Shown: in pieces, positions 24,440 through 33,342 of the stretch
Numbering within the stretch: position 1 is the first letter of the stretch
Layout of the letters: every line of letters begins with the position of its first letter
Source: Pseudomonas frederiksbergensis
GTDB lineage: Bacteria; Pseudomonadota; Gammaproteobacteria; Pseudomonadales; Pseudomonadaceae
Reading direction: 5' to 3'
NCBI RefSeq assembly: GCF_017114915.1
Contig: NZ_JAAUOE010000003.1
Span: 124,001-188,000, forward strand
DNA: 64,000 nucleotides
The notes under the pieces: model-generated
Seen by the model: the letters and a program-made list of their open reading frames with translations, nothing else
Databases searched by the model: none
Told to the model about the DNA's origin: nothing
Made by a program: the position numbers and the translations under genes

Positions 24440-25663
24440 ATGCCCCAAGCCGCCCAGATGTCTCCTGTCCCTGACACTTCGGGGCAATCGTCGTCCGTAG
24501 AGCAGGCAAGTCGGCTTGGCCTTGAGCAGGCGTTTGCGCTGTTCAGCCAGATGTCGAGCCAACTGACCGACTCCTACAGCATGCTCGAAGCCCGGGTCAC
24601 CGAGCTTAAGGGCGAGCTGGCAGTGGTCAGTGCTCAGCGCATGCAGGAGCTGGCGGAAAAAGAACGCCTGGCCAACCGTCTGCAAAACCTCCTCGATCTA
24701 TTGCCCGGCGGCGTCATCGTCATCGACGCCCAAGGCATCGTCCGTGAAGCCAATCCCGCCGCATGTGAGCTGCTCGGCTTGCCCCTCGAAGGCGAGCTGT
24801 GGCGCCATGTCATTGCGCGATGCTTTGCGCCGCGCGAAGACGACGGTCACGAAATTTCTCTCAAGGACGGTCGGCGCCTGTCGATCGCCACGCGCTCGTT
24901 GGACGCCGAACCCGGTCAGTTGGTGTTGCTCAACGACCTGACTGAAACCCGCCATCTACAAGATCAATTGGCTCGTCATGAGCGCCTGTCGTCCCTCGGT
25001 CGCATGGTTGCGTCGTTGGCCCATCAGATTCGTACGCCGTTGTCCGCTGCGTTGCTCTACGCCAGTCATTTGACTGAGCAGGAGCTGCCGATCGCCACGC
25101 AACAGCGTTTTGCCGGTCGGCTGAAAGAGCGTCTGCATGAGCTGGAGCACCAGGTGCGCGACATGCTGGTGTTCGCTCGCGGCGAGTTGCCGTTGACCGA
25201 TCGCGTGACGCCCAAGCTGTTGATGCAGGCGCTGCAAGCGGCCGCCCTGACCCATGTTCAGGATCTGCCGATTCGCTGGCAGTGCGACAGTCATGTCGGT
25301 GAGTTGCTGTGCAATCGCGACACGCTGGTCGGGGCGATCCTCAATCTGATCGAGAATGCCATCCAGGCCAGTGCTGGCGATGTCCGTTTGAAAGTCCATC
25401 TCTACACCCGTGATAACAACTTGCGTGTATCGGTCAGCGACAGCGGCAGCGGCATCGCTACGAAAGTGCTGGCGCGTCTGGGCGAGCCGTTTTTCACCAC
25501 CAAAACCACCGGCACCGGCCTGGGCCTGACCGTGGTCAAGGCAGTGGCCCGTGCTCATCAGGGAGAATTGCAGCTGCGCTCGCGGCCGGGTCGCGGTACT
25601 TGCGCACAGGTGATCTTGCCGCTTTTTTCCGGTGAACAGCCCAGCGCTCAGGGAGCGAAGTGA
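24440..25663 (+). CDS. fleS: FleS, cytoplasmic PAS-containing sensor histidine kinase
   Basis: Kinase of the FleSR pair that turns on class III (rod, hook, MotAB-type) genes. The 407-residue product has no membrane segment. It has a coiled region (30-80), a PAS domain (about 80-170: LLPGGVIVIDAQGIVREANPA split by short loops), a HisKA domain with His195 (SLAHQIRTPLS), and an ATPase domain (NLIENAIQAS, VSDSGSGI, TGTGLGLTVV). ATG 24440 has GAGAGA upstream. It overlaps or abuts fleR. Confidence 0.96.
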   Translation: MPQAAQMSPVPDTSGQSSSVEQASRLGLEQAFALFSQMSSQLTDSYSMLEARVTELKGELAVVSAQRMQELAEKERLANRLQNLLDLLPGGVIVIDAQGIVREANPAACELLGLPLEGELWRHVIARCFAPREDDGHEISLKDGRRLSIATRSLDAEPGQLVLLNDLTETRHLQDQLARHERLSSLGRMVASLAHQIRTPLSAALLYASHLTEQELPIATQQRFAGRLKERLHELEHQVRDMLVFARGELPLTDRVTPKLLMQALQAAALTHVQDLPIRWQCDSHVGELLCNRDTLVGAILNLIENAIQASAGDVRLKVHLYTRDNNLRVSVSDSGSGIATKVLARLGEPFFTTKTTGTGLGLTVVKAVARAHQGELQLRSRPGRGTCAQVILPLFSGEQPSAQGAK

Positions 25664-25668
25664 AAGAC

Positions 25669-27054
25669 ATGGCCATCAAGGTTTTGCTGGTCGAGGATGA
25701 CCGCGCGCTACGGGAGGCATTGGCCGATACGCTATTGCTTGCCGGGCACGATTACAAGACGGTCGGTTCGGCGGAGGAGGCGCTGGCCGCGGTCGGCGCC
25801 GAGGCATTTAATTTAGTGGTCAGCGACGTCAACATGCCGGGTATGGACGGTCATCAATTGCTTGGATTGCTGCGGGCTCGTCAGCCGCAACTGCCGGTGT
25901 TGTTGATGACCGCTCACGGTGCGGTCGAGCGAGCGGTCGACGCCATGCGTCAGGGCGCGGCGGATTATCTGGTCAAGCCGTTCGAGCCCAAGGCCTTGCT
26001 CGATCTGGTGGCGCGTCACGCCCTGGGCAATCTCGGCGCGATCGAGAGCGAGGGGCCTGTGGCGTTTGAGCCGGCCAGTGCGCAATTGCTGGAATTGGCC
26101 GCGCGGGTGGCGCGCAGTGACTCCACAGTGTTGATCTCCGGTGAGTCCGGGACCGGTAAGGAAGTGCTGGCGCGTTACATCCATCAGCACTCCCATCGCG
26201 CCAGCCAGCCGTTCATTGCGATCAACTGCGCAGCGATCCCGGACAACATGCTTGAAGCCACCTTGTTCGGTCACGAAAAGGGTTCGTTCACCGGCGCTAT
26301 CGCGGCGCAGGCCGGCAAGTTCGAACAGGCCGATGGCGGGACGATCCTGCTCGACGAAATCTCTGAAATGCCCCTCGGCCTGCAGGCCAAATTACTGCGC
26401 GTATTACAGGAGCGTGAAGTCGAGCGAGTCGGTGCGCGCAAGCCGATCACCCTGGACATTCGAGTGGTCGCCACCACCAACCGTGACCTGGCCGGTGAAG
26501 TGGCGGCGGGGCGTTTTCGCGAAGACCTCTACTATCGCCTGTCGGTGTTCCCGCTGGCCTGGCGTCCGCTGCGCGAGCGTACCGCCGACATCCTGCCGCT
26601 GGCCGAGCGCTTGCTGGCCAAGCACGTCAATAAAATGAAGCATGCCGCGGCGAAGCTCTCACCCGAGGCGCGGGCGTGCCTGATCAGCTATCCGTGGCCG
26701 GGCAATGTGCGTGAGCTGGACAACGCGATCCAGCGTGCCTTGATTCTGCAGCAGGGCGGTTTGATCCAGCCGCAGGATTTCTGCCTGGCCGGGCCCGTGG
26801 CGTGTGCGCCGTTGCCGGCATTGATGCCAGCGCCGGTGCGTGTATTGGAGGTTGAAGCCGAATCGGCCGGTGCCCTCTGCGATGATCTGCGGCGCCGGGA
26901 GTTCCAGATGATCATCGACACCTTGCGCTCCGAGCGTGGCCGTCGCAAAGAAGCCGCCGAACGACTGGGCATCAGCCCGCGCACCTTGCGCTACAAGCTG
27001 GCGCAGATGCGCGACGCCGGAATGGATGTGGAGGCGTACCTGTTCGCCACGTGA
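25669..27054 (+). CDS. fleR: FleR, sigma-54-dependent response regulator
   Basis: Partner of FleS. The 461-residue product has a receiver with phospho-Asp53 (VVSDVNMPGMDG), an AAA+ domain with GESGTGKE and a GSFTGA contact loop (Ser in place of the usual Ala), and a Fis-type helix-turn-helix (AAERLGISPRTLRYKLAQMR). ATG 25669 gives the conserved MAIKVLLVEDD; an in-frame GTG at 25660, overlapping the fleS stop with GGGAG 4 bases before it, is an alternative adding 3 residues. Confidence 0.97.
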   Translation: MAIKVLLVEDDRALREALADTLLLAGHDYKTVGSAEEALAAVGAEAFNLVVSDVNMPGMDGHQLLGLLRARQPQLPVLLMTAHGAVERAVDAMRQGAADYLVKPFEPKALLDLVARHALGNLGAIESEGPVAFEPASAQLLELAARVARSDSTVLISGESGTGKEVLARYIHQHSHRASQPFIAINCAAIPDNMLEATLFGHEKGSFTGAIAAQAGKFEQADGGTILLDEISEMPLGLQAKLLRVLQEREVERVGARKPITLDIRVVATTNRDLAGEVAAGRFREDLYYRLSVFPLAWRPLRERTADILPLAERLLAKHVNKMKHAAAKLSPEARACLISYPWPGNVRELDNAIQRALILQQGGLIQPQDFCLAGPVACAPLPALMPAPVRVLEVEAESAGALCDDLRRREFQMIIDTLRSERGRRKEAAERLGISPRTLRYKLAQMRDAGMDVEAYLFAT

Positions 27055-27063
27055 AGGGTTGGC

Positions 27064-27091
27064 AAACAAAAGCACAGAAGGTCTTTTGTTT
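27064..27091 (+). repeat. Inverted repeat between fleR and fliE
   Basis: AAACAAAAG (27064-27072) and CTTTTGTTT (27083-27091) form a perfect 9-bp AT-rich stem with a 10-base loop, just after fleR and 17 bases before the fliE -24 element. There is no clear U-tract beyond the stem, so terminator function is uncertain; an operator is possible. Confidence 0.5.
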
Positions 27092-27107
27092 AGAGCAGCC
27101 ATGGAGC

Positions 27108-27122
27108 TGGCACCCTTGTTGC
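27108..27122 (+). promoter_or_regulatory. Sigma-54 promoter of fliEFGHIJ
   Basis: TGGCACC-CTTG-TTGC: near-perfect -24/-12 element with exact spacing, 62 bases before fliE. Confidence 0.92.
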
Positions 27123-27183
27123 TAACACCTCACTACCCGCCGAGTGAGTGTCAAAAAATTGCGGGTCGTCAAAGAGAGAAACC

Positions 27184-27513
27184 ATGAGCCAAGGTATTGA
27201 ATTCAATCGGTTGATGCTGGATATGCGCGCCATGCAAATGGATGCCATGTCTGCGCCGAAATCGACTGCCGCTGTCCCTGAGTTGGGTGGCAGCAGCTTT
27301 TCCGACATGCTCGGTCAGGCCGTCAATAAAGTGAACGACACCCAGCAGGCGTCCAATCAGTTGGCCAGTGCCTTCGAGATCGGTAAAAGCGGCGTCGACC
27401 TGACGGACGTGATGATTTCCTCACAGAAGGCCAGCGTGTCTTTTCAGGCGCTGACCCAAGTGCGTAACAAGCTGGTTCAGGCTTACCAAGACATCATGCA
27501 GATGCCGGTTTAA
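27184..27513 (+). CDS. fliE: Flagellar hook-basal body complex protein FliE
   Basis: Joins the MS-ring to the rod. The 109-residue product has the conserved C-terminal pattern [20 protein letters not shown] and [20 protein letters not shown] 27184 has AGAGAGAA upstream. First gene of the sigma-54 operon, 15 bases before fliF. Confidence 0.97.
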   Translation: MSQGIEFNRLMLDMRAMQMDAMSAPKSTAAVPELGGSSFSDMLGQAVNKVNDTQQASNQLASAFEIGKSGVDLTDVMISSQKASVSFQALTQVRNKLVQAYQDIMQMPV

Positions 27514-27528
27514 GGACGAGATTGAGTC

Positions 27529-29316
27529 ATGGCAGAAGCAATCGCCGATAACGTTCCGGCCAAGGCCACTCCGATAGACGGCAAACCGCCGCTGTTCGGG
27601 TTGTCCTTCCTGGAAAACCTCTCCGAGATGACCATGTTGCGTCAGGTGGGCCTGTTGGTCGGCCTGGCGGCGAGCGTGGCGATTGGTTTTGCCGTGGTGT
27701 TGTGGTCCCAGCAGCCAGACTACCGGCCTTTGTACGGCAGTCTCGCCGGCATGGACGCCAAGCAGGTCATGGAAACCCTGGCCGCCGCCGACATTCCCTA
27801 TACCGTCGAACCGAATTCCGGTGCCTTGCTGGTCAAGGCCGATGATCTGTCCCGTGCGCGGCTCAAGCTCGCGGCCGCTGGTGTCACTCCCAGTGATGGC
27901 AATATCGGTTTCGAGATCCTCGACAAGGAACAAGGACTGGGCACCAGCCAGTTCATGGAAGCGACCCGTTATCGTCGCGGTCTCGAGGGCGAACTGGCCC
28001 GGACCATTTCCAGCCTGAACAACGTCAAGGGTGCCCGCGTGCATCTGGCGATTCCGAAAAGTTCGGTGTTCGTGCGTGATGAACGCAAGCCCAGCGCCTC
28101 AGTGCTGGTTGAACTGTATTCCGGTCGCTCGCTGGAGCCAGGCCAGGTCGTGGCCATCGTCAATCTGGTGGCGACCAGCGTTCCCGAACTGAGCAAATCG
28201 CAGATCACCGTCGTCGACCAGAAGGGCAATCTACTGTCGGATCAGGCGGAAAACTCCGAACTGACCATGGCCGGCAAGCAATTCGATTACAGCCGTCGCA
28301 TGGAAAGCATGCTGACCCAGCGCGTGCACAACATCCTGCAACCGGTACTGGGCAACGATCGTTATAAAGCCGAAGTCTCGGCCGATGTGGATTTCAGCGC
28401 CGTCGAATCGACGTCCGAGCAGTTCAACCCGGATCAGCCGGCGTTGCGCAGCGAGCAGTCGGTCAACGAGCAACGCACCGCCAGCAATGGCCCGCAAGGC
28501 GTACCGGGTGCCCTGAGCAACCAGCCGCCGTCGCCTGCTTCGGCGCCGCAAACCACCGGTGGCACCACGGCGTCGGCCGGCATGGTGCAACCAGGCCAGC
28601 CACTGCTCGATGCCAACGGCCAACAAATCATGGACCCGGCCACCGGCCAGCCGATGCTGGCGCCGTACCCGGCGGACAAGCGTCAACAGTCCACCAAGAA
28701 CTTCGAACTCGACCGCTCCATCAGCCATACCAAACAACAGCAGGGCCGTTTGAATCGCCTGTCGGTGTCGGTGGTGGTGGATGATCAAGTCAAGGTCAAC
28801 GCAGCCAATGGCGAAACGACTCGGGCGCCATGGAGTGCCGATGAATTGGCGCGCTTTACCCGTCTGGTGCAGGACGCGGTCGGTTTCGATGCCAGCCGTG
28901 GCGACAGCGTCAGCGTGATCAACATGCCGTTCTCCGCCGAGCGCGGTGAAGTGATCGCCGATATTCCGTTCTACTCCCAGCCATGGTTCTGGGACATCGT
29001 CAAGCAAGTGCTGGGTGTGTTGTTCATCCTGGTGCTGGTGTTCGGTGTGTTGCGTCCGGTGCTCAACAACATCACCGGCGGCGGCAAAGGCAAGCAGTTC
29101 GCAGGCCTTGGCAGCGACGTGGAACTCGGTGGCATGGGCGCACTGGATGGCGAGCTGGCCAACGACCGCGTCAGCCTTGGTGGTCCGACCAGCATCCTGT
29201 TGCCGAGCCCGAGCGATGGCTATGACGCACAGTTGAACGCAATCAAGAGTCTGGTGGCAGAAGATCCGGGTCGCGTGGCCCAGGTCGTGAAAGAGTGGAT
29301 TAACGCAGATGAGTGA
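27529..29316 (+). CDS. fliF: MS-ring protein FliF
   Basis: Inner-membrane ring of the basal body and seat of the export gate. In 595 residues there are two membrane segments (about 46-66, VGLLVGLAASVAIGFAVV; and about 490-510, VLGVLFILVLVFGVL). Between them lie the ring-building motifs (NIGFEILDKEQGLGTSQFMEA, ARVHLAIPKSSVFVRD) and a Pro/Gly/Thr-rich periplasmic linker. The C-terminal tail that binds FliG ends VAQVVKEWINADE. It overlaps fliG by 8 bases. Confidence 0.98.
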   Translation: MAEAIADNVPAKATPIDGKPPLFGLSFLENLSEMTMLRQVGLLVGLAASVAIGFAVVLWSQQPDYRPLYGSLAGMDAKQVMETLAAADIPYTVEPNSGALLVKADDLSRARLKLAAAGVTPSDGNIGFEILDKEQGLGTSQFMEATRYRRGLEGELARTISSLNNVKGARVHLAIPKSSVFVRDERKPSASVLVELYSGRSLEPGQVVAIVNLVATSVPELSKSQITVVDQKGNLLSDQAENSELTMAGKQFDYSRRMESMLTQRVHNILQPVLGNDRYKAEVSADVDFSAVESTSEQFNPDQPALRSEQSVNEQRTASNGPQGVPGALSNQPPSPASAPQTTGGTTASAGMVQPGQPLLDANGQQIMDPATGQPMLAPYPADKRQQSTKNFELDRSISHTKQQQGRLNRLSVSVVVDDQVKVNAANGETTRAPWSADELARFTRLVQDAVGFDASRGDSVSVINMPFSAERGEVIADIPFYSQPWFWDIVKQVLGVLFILVLVFGVLRPVLNNITGGGKGKQFAGLGSDVELGGMGALDGELANDRVSLGGPTSILLPSPSDGYDAQLNAIKSLVAEDPGRVAQVVKEWINADE

Positions 29317-30328
29317 TAACCGAGCCGTTGCCGCCAAACTGTCCCGGGTCGACAAAGCCGCGATTCTGCTGCTGTCCCTGGGTTCTACCGATGCCGCGCA
29401 AGTGCTGCGCCACATGGGGCCCAAAGAAGTCCAGCGTGTGGGTGTGGCCATGGCCCAGATGGGCAACGTGCACCGCGAACAGGTCGAACAGGTCATGAGC
29501 GAGTTCGTCGACATGGTCGGCGACCAGACCAGCCTGGGCGTCGGCTCTGACGACTACGTGCGCAAAATGCTCACCCAGGCCCTGGGCGAAGACAAGGCCA
29601 ACGGCCTGATCGACCGGATCCTGCTGGGCGGCAACACCAGTGGCCTCGACAGCCTGAAGTGGATGGAACCGCGCGCCGTGGCCGACGTGATCCGCTACGA
29701 GCACCCGCAGATCCAGGCAATCGTGGTGGCGTACCTCGACCCGGATCAGGCCGGTGAAGTGCTGGGCAACTTCGACCACAAGGTGCGGCTGGACATCATC
29801 CTGCGCGTCTCGTCGCTGAACACCGTGCAGCCGGCGGCCCTGAAAGAGCTCAACCAGATTCTCGAGAAGCAGTTCTCCGGCAACTCGAATGCCTCGCGCA
29901 CCACCCTGGGTGGCATCAAGCGCGCGGCAGACATCATGAACTTCCTCGACAGCTCGATCGAAGGTCAGTTGATGGACTCGATCCGCGAAGTCGACGAAGA
30001 CCTGTCCGGTCAGATCGAAGACCTCATGTTCGTGTTCAACAACCTGTCCGATGTCGACGACCGCGGCATTCAGGCGCTGTTGCGCGAAGTGTCCTCGGAC
30101 GTTCTGGTACTGGCCCTCAAGGGATCGGACGAAGGCGTCAAGGAAAAGATCTTCAAGAACATGTCCAAACGGGCGGCCGAACTGTTGCGCGACGACCTCG
30201 AGGCCAAGGGCCCGGTGCGCGTCAGCGACGTGGAAACGGCGCAGAAAGAAATCCTCACCATTGCCCGCCGTATGGCCGAAGCCGGAGAAATCGTTCTCGG
30301 CGGGAAGGGTGGCGAAGAGATGATCTAA
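29309..30328 (+). CDS. fliG: Flagellar motor switch protein FliG
   Basis: C-ring component that converts ion flow into torque. The 339-residue product has the typical three domains; the EHPQ motif (RYEHPQIQAIVVAYLD) and the charged C-terminal torque helix region (LVLALKGSDEGVKEKIFKNM) are intact. Starts within the fliF stop region. Confidence 0.98.
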   Translation: MSDNRAVAAKLSRVDKAAILLLSLGSTDAAQVLRHMGPKEVQRVGVAMAQMGNVHREQVEQVMSEFVDMVGDQTSLGVGSDDYVRKMLTQALGEDKANGLIDRILLGGNTSGLDSLKWMEPRAVADVIRYEHPQIQAIVVAYLDPDQAGEVLGNFDHKVRLDIILRVSSLNTVQPAALKELNQILEKQFSGNSNASRTTLGGIKRAADIMNFLDSSIEGQLMDSIREVDEDLSGQIEDLMFVFNNLSDVDDRGIQALLREVSSDVLVLALKGSDEGVKEKIFKNMSKRAAELLRDDLEAKGPVRVSDVETAQKEILTIARRMAEAGEIVLGGKGGEEMI

Positions 30329-30335
30329 GGTCACT

Positions 30336-31136
30336 ATGTCGTCCAAACATGATGAGTCCCAGACCGACCTGATCCGTGCCAAGGACGTCGCGGGTTTCGA
30401 CGTCTGGGCGCTGCCCAGCTTCGACCCGTTTGTGCCGGAACCCGAGCCGGAGCCGGAACCCGAACCGCCGGAAATGGAAGAAGTGCCGCTGGAAGAAGTC
30501 CAGCCACTGACCCTCGAAGAGCTCGAAAGCATTCGCCAGGAGGCCTACAACGAAGGCTTTGCCATTGGCGAGAAAGAAGGTTTCCACAGCACCACGCTCA
30601 AGGTTCGTCAGGAAGCCGAAGTGGCCCTGGCGGCCAGGATTGCGGGCCTGGAACAACTGATGGCCAACCTGTTCGAACCCATTGCGGAGCAGGACACCCA
30701 GATCGAAAAGTCGCTGGTCAACCTCGTTCGGCATATCACCAAACAAGTGATTCAGCGCGAACTGGCCATCGACTCCACGCAAATCGAACACGTCATGCGT
30801 GAAGCACTCAAGCTCTTGCCGCTGGGCGTGGGCAATGTGCGGCTGTACGTCAACCCGCAGGATTTCGAACAGGTCAAAGCCCTGCGCGAGCGCCATGAAG
30901 AAACCTGGCGCATCGTCGAGGATGAATCCTTGTTGCCGGGTGGTTGCCGGGTCGAGACCGAACACAGTCGCATCGACGCCACCGTCGAAACCCGTGTTAC
31001 CCAGGTCATGGCCAAGCTGTTCGATCAATTGCACGATCAGGCGCTGCACCCGGCCGCGCCGGACCTGAGCCTTGAACTGCCGGTCAGCGAAAAACCTGCG
31101 GTTGCCCCGGCACTGGACGATCCCGATGCGCCTTGA
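30336..31136 (+). CDS. fliH: Flagellar export regulator FliH
   Basis: Dimeric stator-like regulator that holds the FliI ATPase. The 266-residue product has an acidic Pro-Glu repeat tract ([18 protein letters not shown], about residues 33-50), then the helical core ([16 protein letters not shown]) and the FliH/V-ATPase-E-like C-terminal domain ([51 protein letters not shown]). Its end overlaps fliI by 11 bases. Confidence 0.96.
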   Translation: MSSKHDESQTDLIRAKDVAGFDVWALPSFDPFVPEPEPEPEPEPPEMEEVPLEEVQPLTLEELESIRQEAYNEGFAIGEKEGFHSTTLKVRQEAEVALAARIAGLEQLMANLFEPIAEQDTQIEKSLVNLVRHITKQVIQRELAIDSTQIEHVMREALKLLPLGVGNVRLYVNPQDFEQVKALRERHEETWRIVEDESLLPGGCRVETEHSRIDATVETRVTQVMAKLFDQLHDQALHPAAPDLSLELPVSEKPAVAPALDDPDAP

Positions 31137-32484
31137 TCGCACCAGCTTCGCCAAGCGCCTCGGTAGCTACGCCGAGGCCACGGAGCTGGCTGGCGCACCG
31201 ATTCTCGAAGGTCGCCTGCTGCGCATGGTCGGCCTGACCCTGGAAGCCGAAGGCTTGCGCGCCGCCATGGGCAGCCGCTGCATGGTCATCAACGATGACA
31301 GCTATCACCCGGTGCAGGTCGAAGCCGAAGTCATGGGCTTCTCTGGCAGCAAAGTCTTTCTGATGCCGGTCGGCAGCGTCGCCGGCATTGCGCCAGGCGC
31401 GCGCGTGGTTCCCTTGGTGGACAACGGTCGTTTGCCGATGGGCATGAGCATGCTCGGGCGGGTACTCGATGGCGCCGGTCGTGCGCTGGATGGCAAGGGC
31501 GGGATGAAGGCTGAAGATTGGGTGCCGATGGACGGCCCGACCATCAACCCGCTCAAGCGTGACCCGATCAGTCAGCCGCTGGACGTCGGTATTCGCTGCA
31601 TCAACGGTTTGTTGACGGTTGGTCGCGGTCAACGCCTTGGGCTGTTCGCCGGCACCGGCGTCGGCAAGAGTGTGCTGCTGGGCATGATGACCCGCTTCAC
31701 CGAGGCCGACATTATCGTGGTCGGGCTGATCGGTGAGCGGGGGCGTGAAGTTAAAGAGTTCATCGAGCACATCCTCGGTGAGGAGGGGCTCAAGCGTTCG
31801 GTGGTGGTGGCTTCGCCGGCGGACGATGCGCCGCTGATGCGTCTGCGCGCGGCGATGTACTGCACGCGGATCGCCGAGTATTTCCGCGACAAGGGCAAGA
31901 ACGTCCTGTTGCTGATGGATTCCCTGACCCGTTTCGCCCAGGCTCAGCGGGAAATCGCCCTGGCCATCGGCGAACCGCCGGCGACCAAGGGCTACCCGCC
32001 GTCGGTGTTCGCCAAGTTGCCGAAGCTGGTGGAGCGGGCCGGTAACGCCGAAAAGGGCGGCGGTTCGATCACGGCGTTTTACACCGTATTGTCCGAGGGC
32101 GACGACCAGCAGGACCCGATCGCCGACTCAGCGCGGGGCGTGCTCGATGGGCACATCGTGCTGTCCCGGCGTCTGGCCGAGGAAGGGCATTACCCGGCCA
32201 TCGATATCGAAGCCTCCATCAGCCGGGTCATGCCATCGGTGGTCGGCATCAAGCATTTGAACCACGCGCAGATGTTCAAGCAATACTGGTCGCGCTATCA
32301 GCAGAGCCGCGACCTGATCAGCGTCGGCGCCTATGTGCCGGGCGGTGACCGGGAAACCGACACTGCGATCAATTTGCAACCGGCCATGTCCCTGTACCTG
32401 CGCCAGGGCTTGAACGACAACATCAGCATGGGCGCCAGCGAAGGCCATCTCGCTTCGGTCTTCGCGCCAGCGCCGGGCGGTTAA
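31126..32484 (+). CDS. fliI: Flagellar export ATPase FliI
   Basis: Hexameric ATPase that drives entry of export substrates, homologous to F1-beta. The 452-residue product has Walker [16 protein letters not shown], Walker [21 protein letters not shown] and [17 protein letters not shown] 31126 gives the conserved [12 protein letters not shown]; the longer upstream frame is inside fliH. Confidence 0.98.
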   Translation: MRLDRTSFAKRLGSYAEATELAGAPILEGRLLRMVGLTLEAEGLRAAMGSRCMVINDDSYHPVQVEAEVMGFSGSKVFLMPVGSVAGIAPGARVVPLVDNGRLPMGMSMLGRVLDGAGRALDGKGGMKAEDWVPMDGPTINPLKRDPISQPLDVGIRCINGLLTVGRGQRLGLFAGTGVGKSVLLGMMTRFTEADIIVVGLIGERGREVKEFIEHILGEEGLKRSVVVASPADDAPLMRLRAAMYCTRIAEYFRDKGKNVLLLMDSLTRFAQAQREIALAIGEPPATKGYPPSVFAKLPKLVERAGNAEKGGGSITAFYTVLSEGDDQQDPIADSARGVLDGHIVLSRRLAEEGHYPAIDIEASISRVMPSVVGIKHLNHAQMFKQYWSRYQQSRDLISVGAYVPGGDRETDTAINLQPAMSLYLRQGLNDNISMGASEGHLASVFAPAPGG

Positions 32485-32490
32485 CCGGCC

Positions 32491-32940
32491 ATGGCCTCGA
32501 GTCGCGCGGCACGCCTGGCGCCCGTGGTGGAAATGGCTGAAAAGGCCGAGAAAACCGCCGTCCAGCGCCTGGGGCACTTCCAGGGGCAGGTTCGCCTGGC
32601 AGAAAGCAAACTCGCCGACCTCGAAGCCTTCCGTCTCGACTACCAGGAACAATGGATCGTACGCGGCAGTGGTGGTGTCTCGGGTCAGTGGTTGCTGGGC
32701 TATCAGGGCTTTCTCGCGCAACTGGGCACGGCCATCGACCAGCAGCGCCAGAGCCTGAGCTGGCATCAAAACAACCTGAACAAATCCCGGGAAGCCTGGC
32801 AGCAGGCGTTTGCCCGGGTCGAAGGCTTGCGCAAACTGGTTCAGCGCTACAGGGATGAGGCACGGCATCTGGAAGACAAGCGCGAACAGAGGCTGCTGGA
32901 TGAGTTGTCCCAGCGGTTGCCGCGACAGGATCCTTACTGA
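32491..32940 (+). CDS. fliJ: Flagellar export chaperone/ATPase stalk protein FliJ
   Basis: A 149-residue antiparallel coiled-coil protein rich in Arg, Gln, Glu (VVEMAEKAEKTAVQRL, ARHLEDKREQRLLDELSQR) that sits in the FliI ring like F1-gamma and recycles chaperones. Last gene of the fliE operon before the hsb module. Confidence 0.95.
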   Translation: MASSRAARLAPVVEMAEKAEKTAVQRLGHFQGQVRLAESKLADLEAFRLDYQEQWIVRGSGGVSGQWLLGYQGFLAQLGTAIDQQRQSLSWHQNNLNKSREAWQQAFARVEGLRKLVQRYRDEARHLEDKREQRLLDELSQRLPRQDPY

Positions 32941-33031
32941 GCGGCACCTTCGAAAAGATCGCCTTGCTCCTGCCCCCGTCAAGTGCTAAACCTTCTACAC
33001 GTACGTTCGCCAATGACAAGGAAGCCGTCAA

Positions 33032-33337
33032 ATGTCAGTCGTTACAGAAGTATCCCCGGATGGGCAAAAGCTGACGATTTCGATCAAGGGTCGATTCGAT
33101 TTCGGTCGGCATCAGGAGTTTCGCGAGTCCTACGAGAGACTCAACAAGAAACCCGATTCCATTGTCGTGGACCTGAAGGAAGCCACGTATCTCGATAGCT
33201 CTGCTCTGGGCATGTTGCTCTTGCTGCGTGATCACGCCGGTGGCGATAGTTCCGACATTCGTGTCGTCAACAGCAGTTCCGACGTGAAGAAGATCCTCGC
33301 CATCTCCAACTTCGACAAGCTGTTCGACATCAGTTGA
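33032..33337 (+). CDS. hsbA: STAS anti-sigma factor antagonist (HsbA type)
   Basis: A 101-residue single STAS domain. The phosphorylatable Ser is in LDSSALGMLLLL (Ser56/57). In P. aeruginosa HsbA is phosphorylated or dephosphorylated by HsbR and partners FlgM (raising FliA activity) or the diguanylate cyclase HsbD, linking HptB signalling to motility versus biofilm. Followed immediately by hsbR and hptB, the same order as PA3347-PA3345. AAGGAAG-type ribosome site lies upstream. No convincing promoter was found in the 91 bases after fliJ. Confidence 0.88.
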   Translation: MSVVTEVSPDGQKLTISIKGRFDFGRHQEFRESYERLNKKPDSIVVDLKEATYLDSSALGMLLLLRDHAGGDSSDIRVVNSSSDVKKILAISNFDKLFDIS

Positions 33338-33342
33338 GCGTC

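Noticed and set aside
32987..33016. TAAA followed by a GCCAATGA-like sequence before hsbA as a sigma-28 promoter
   Set aside because: Spacing is 18 instead of 15, and at the correct spacing only about half of the -10 bases match.
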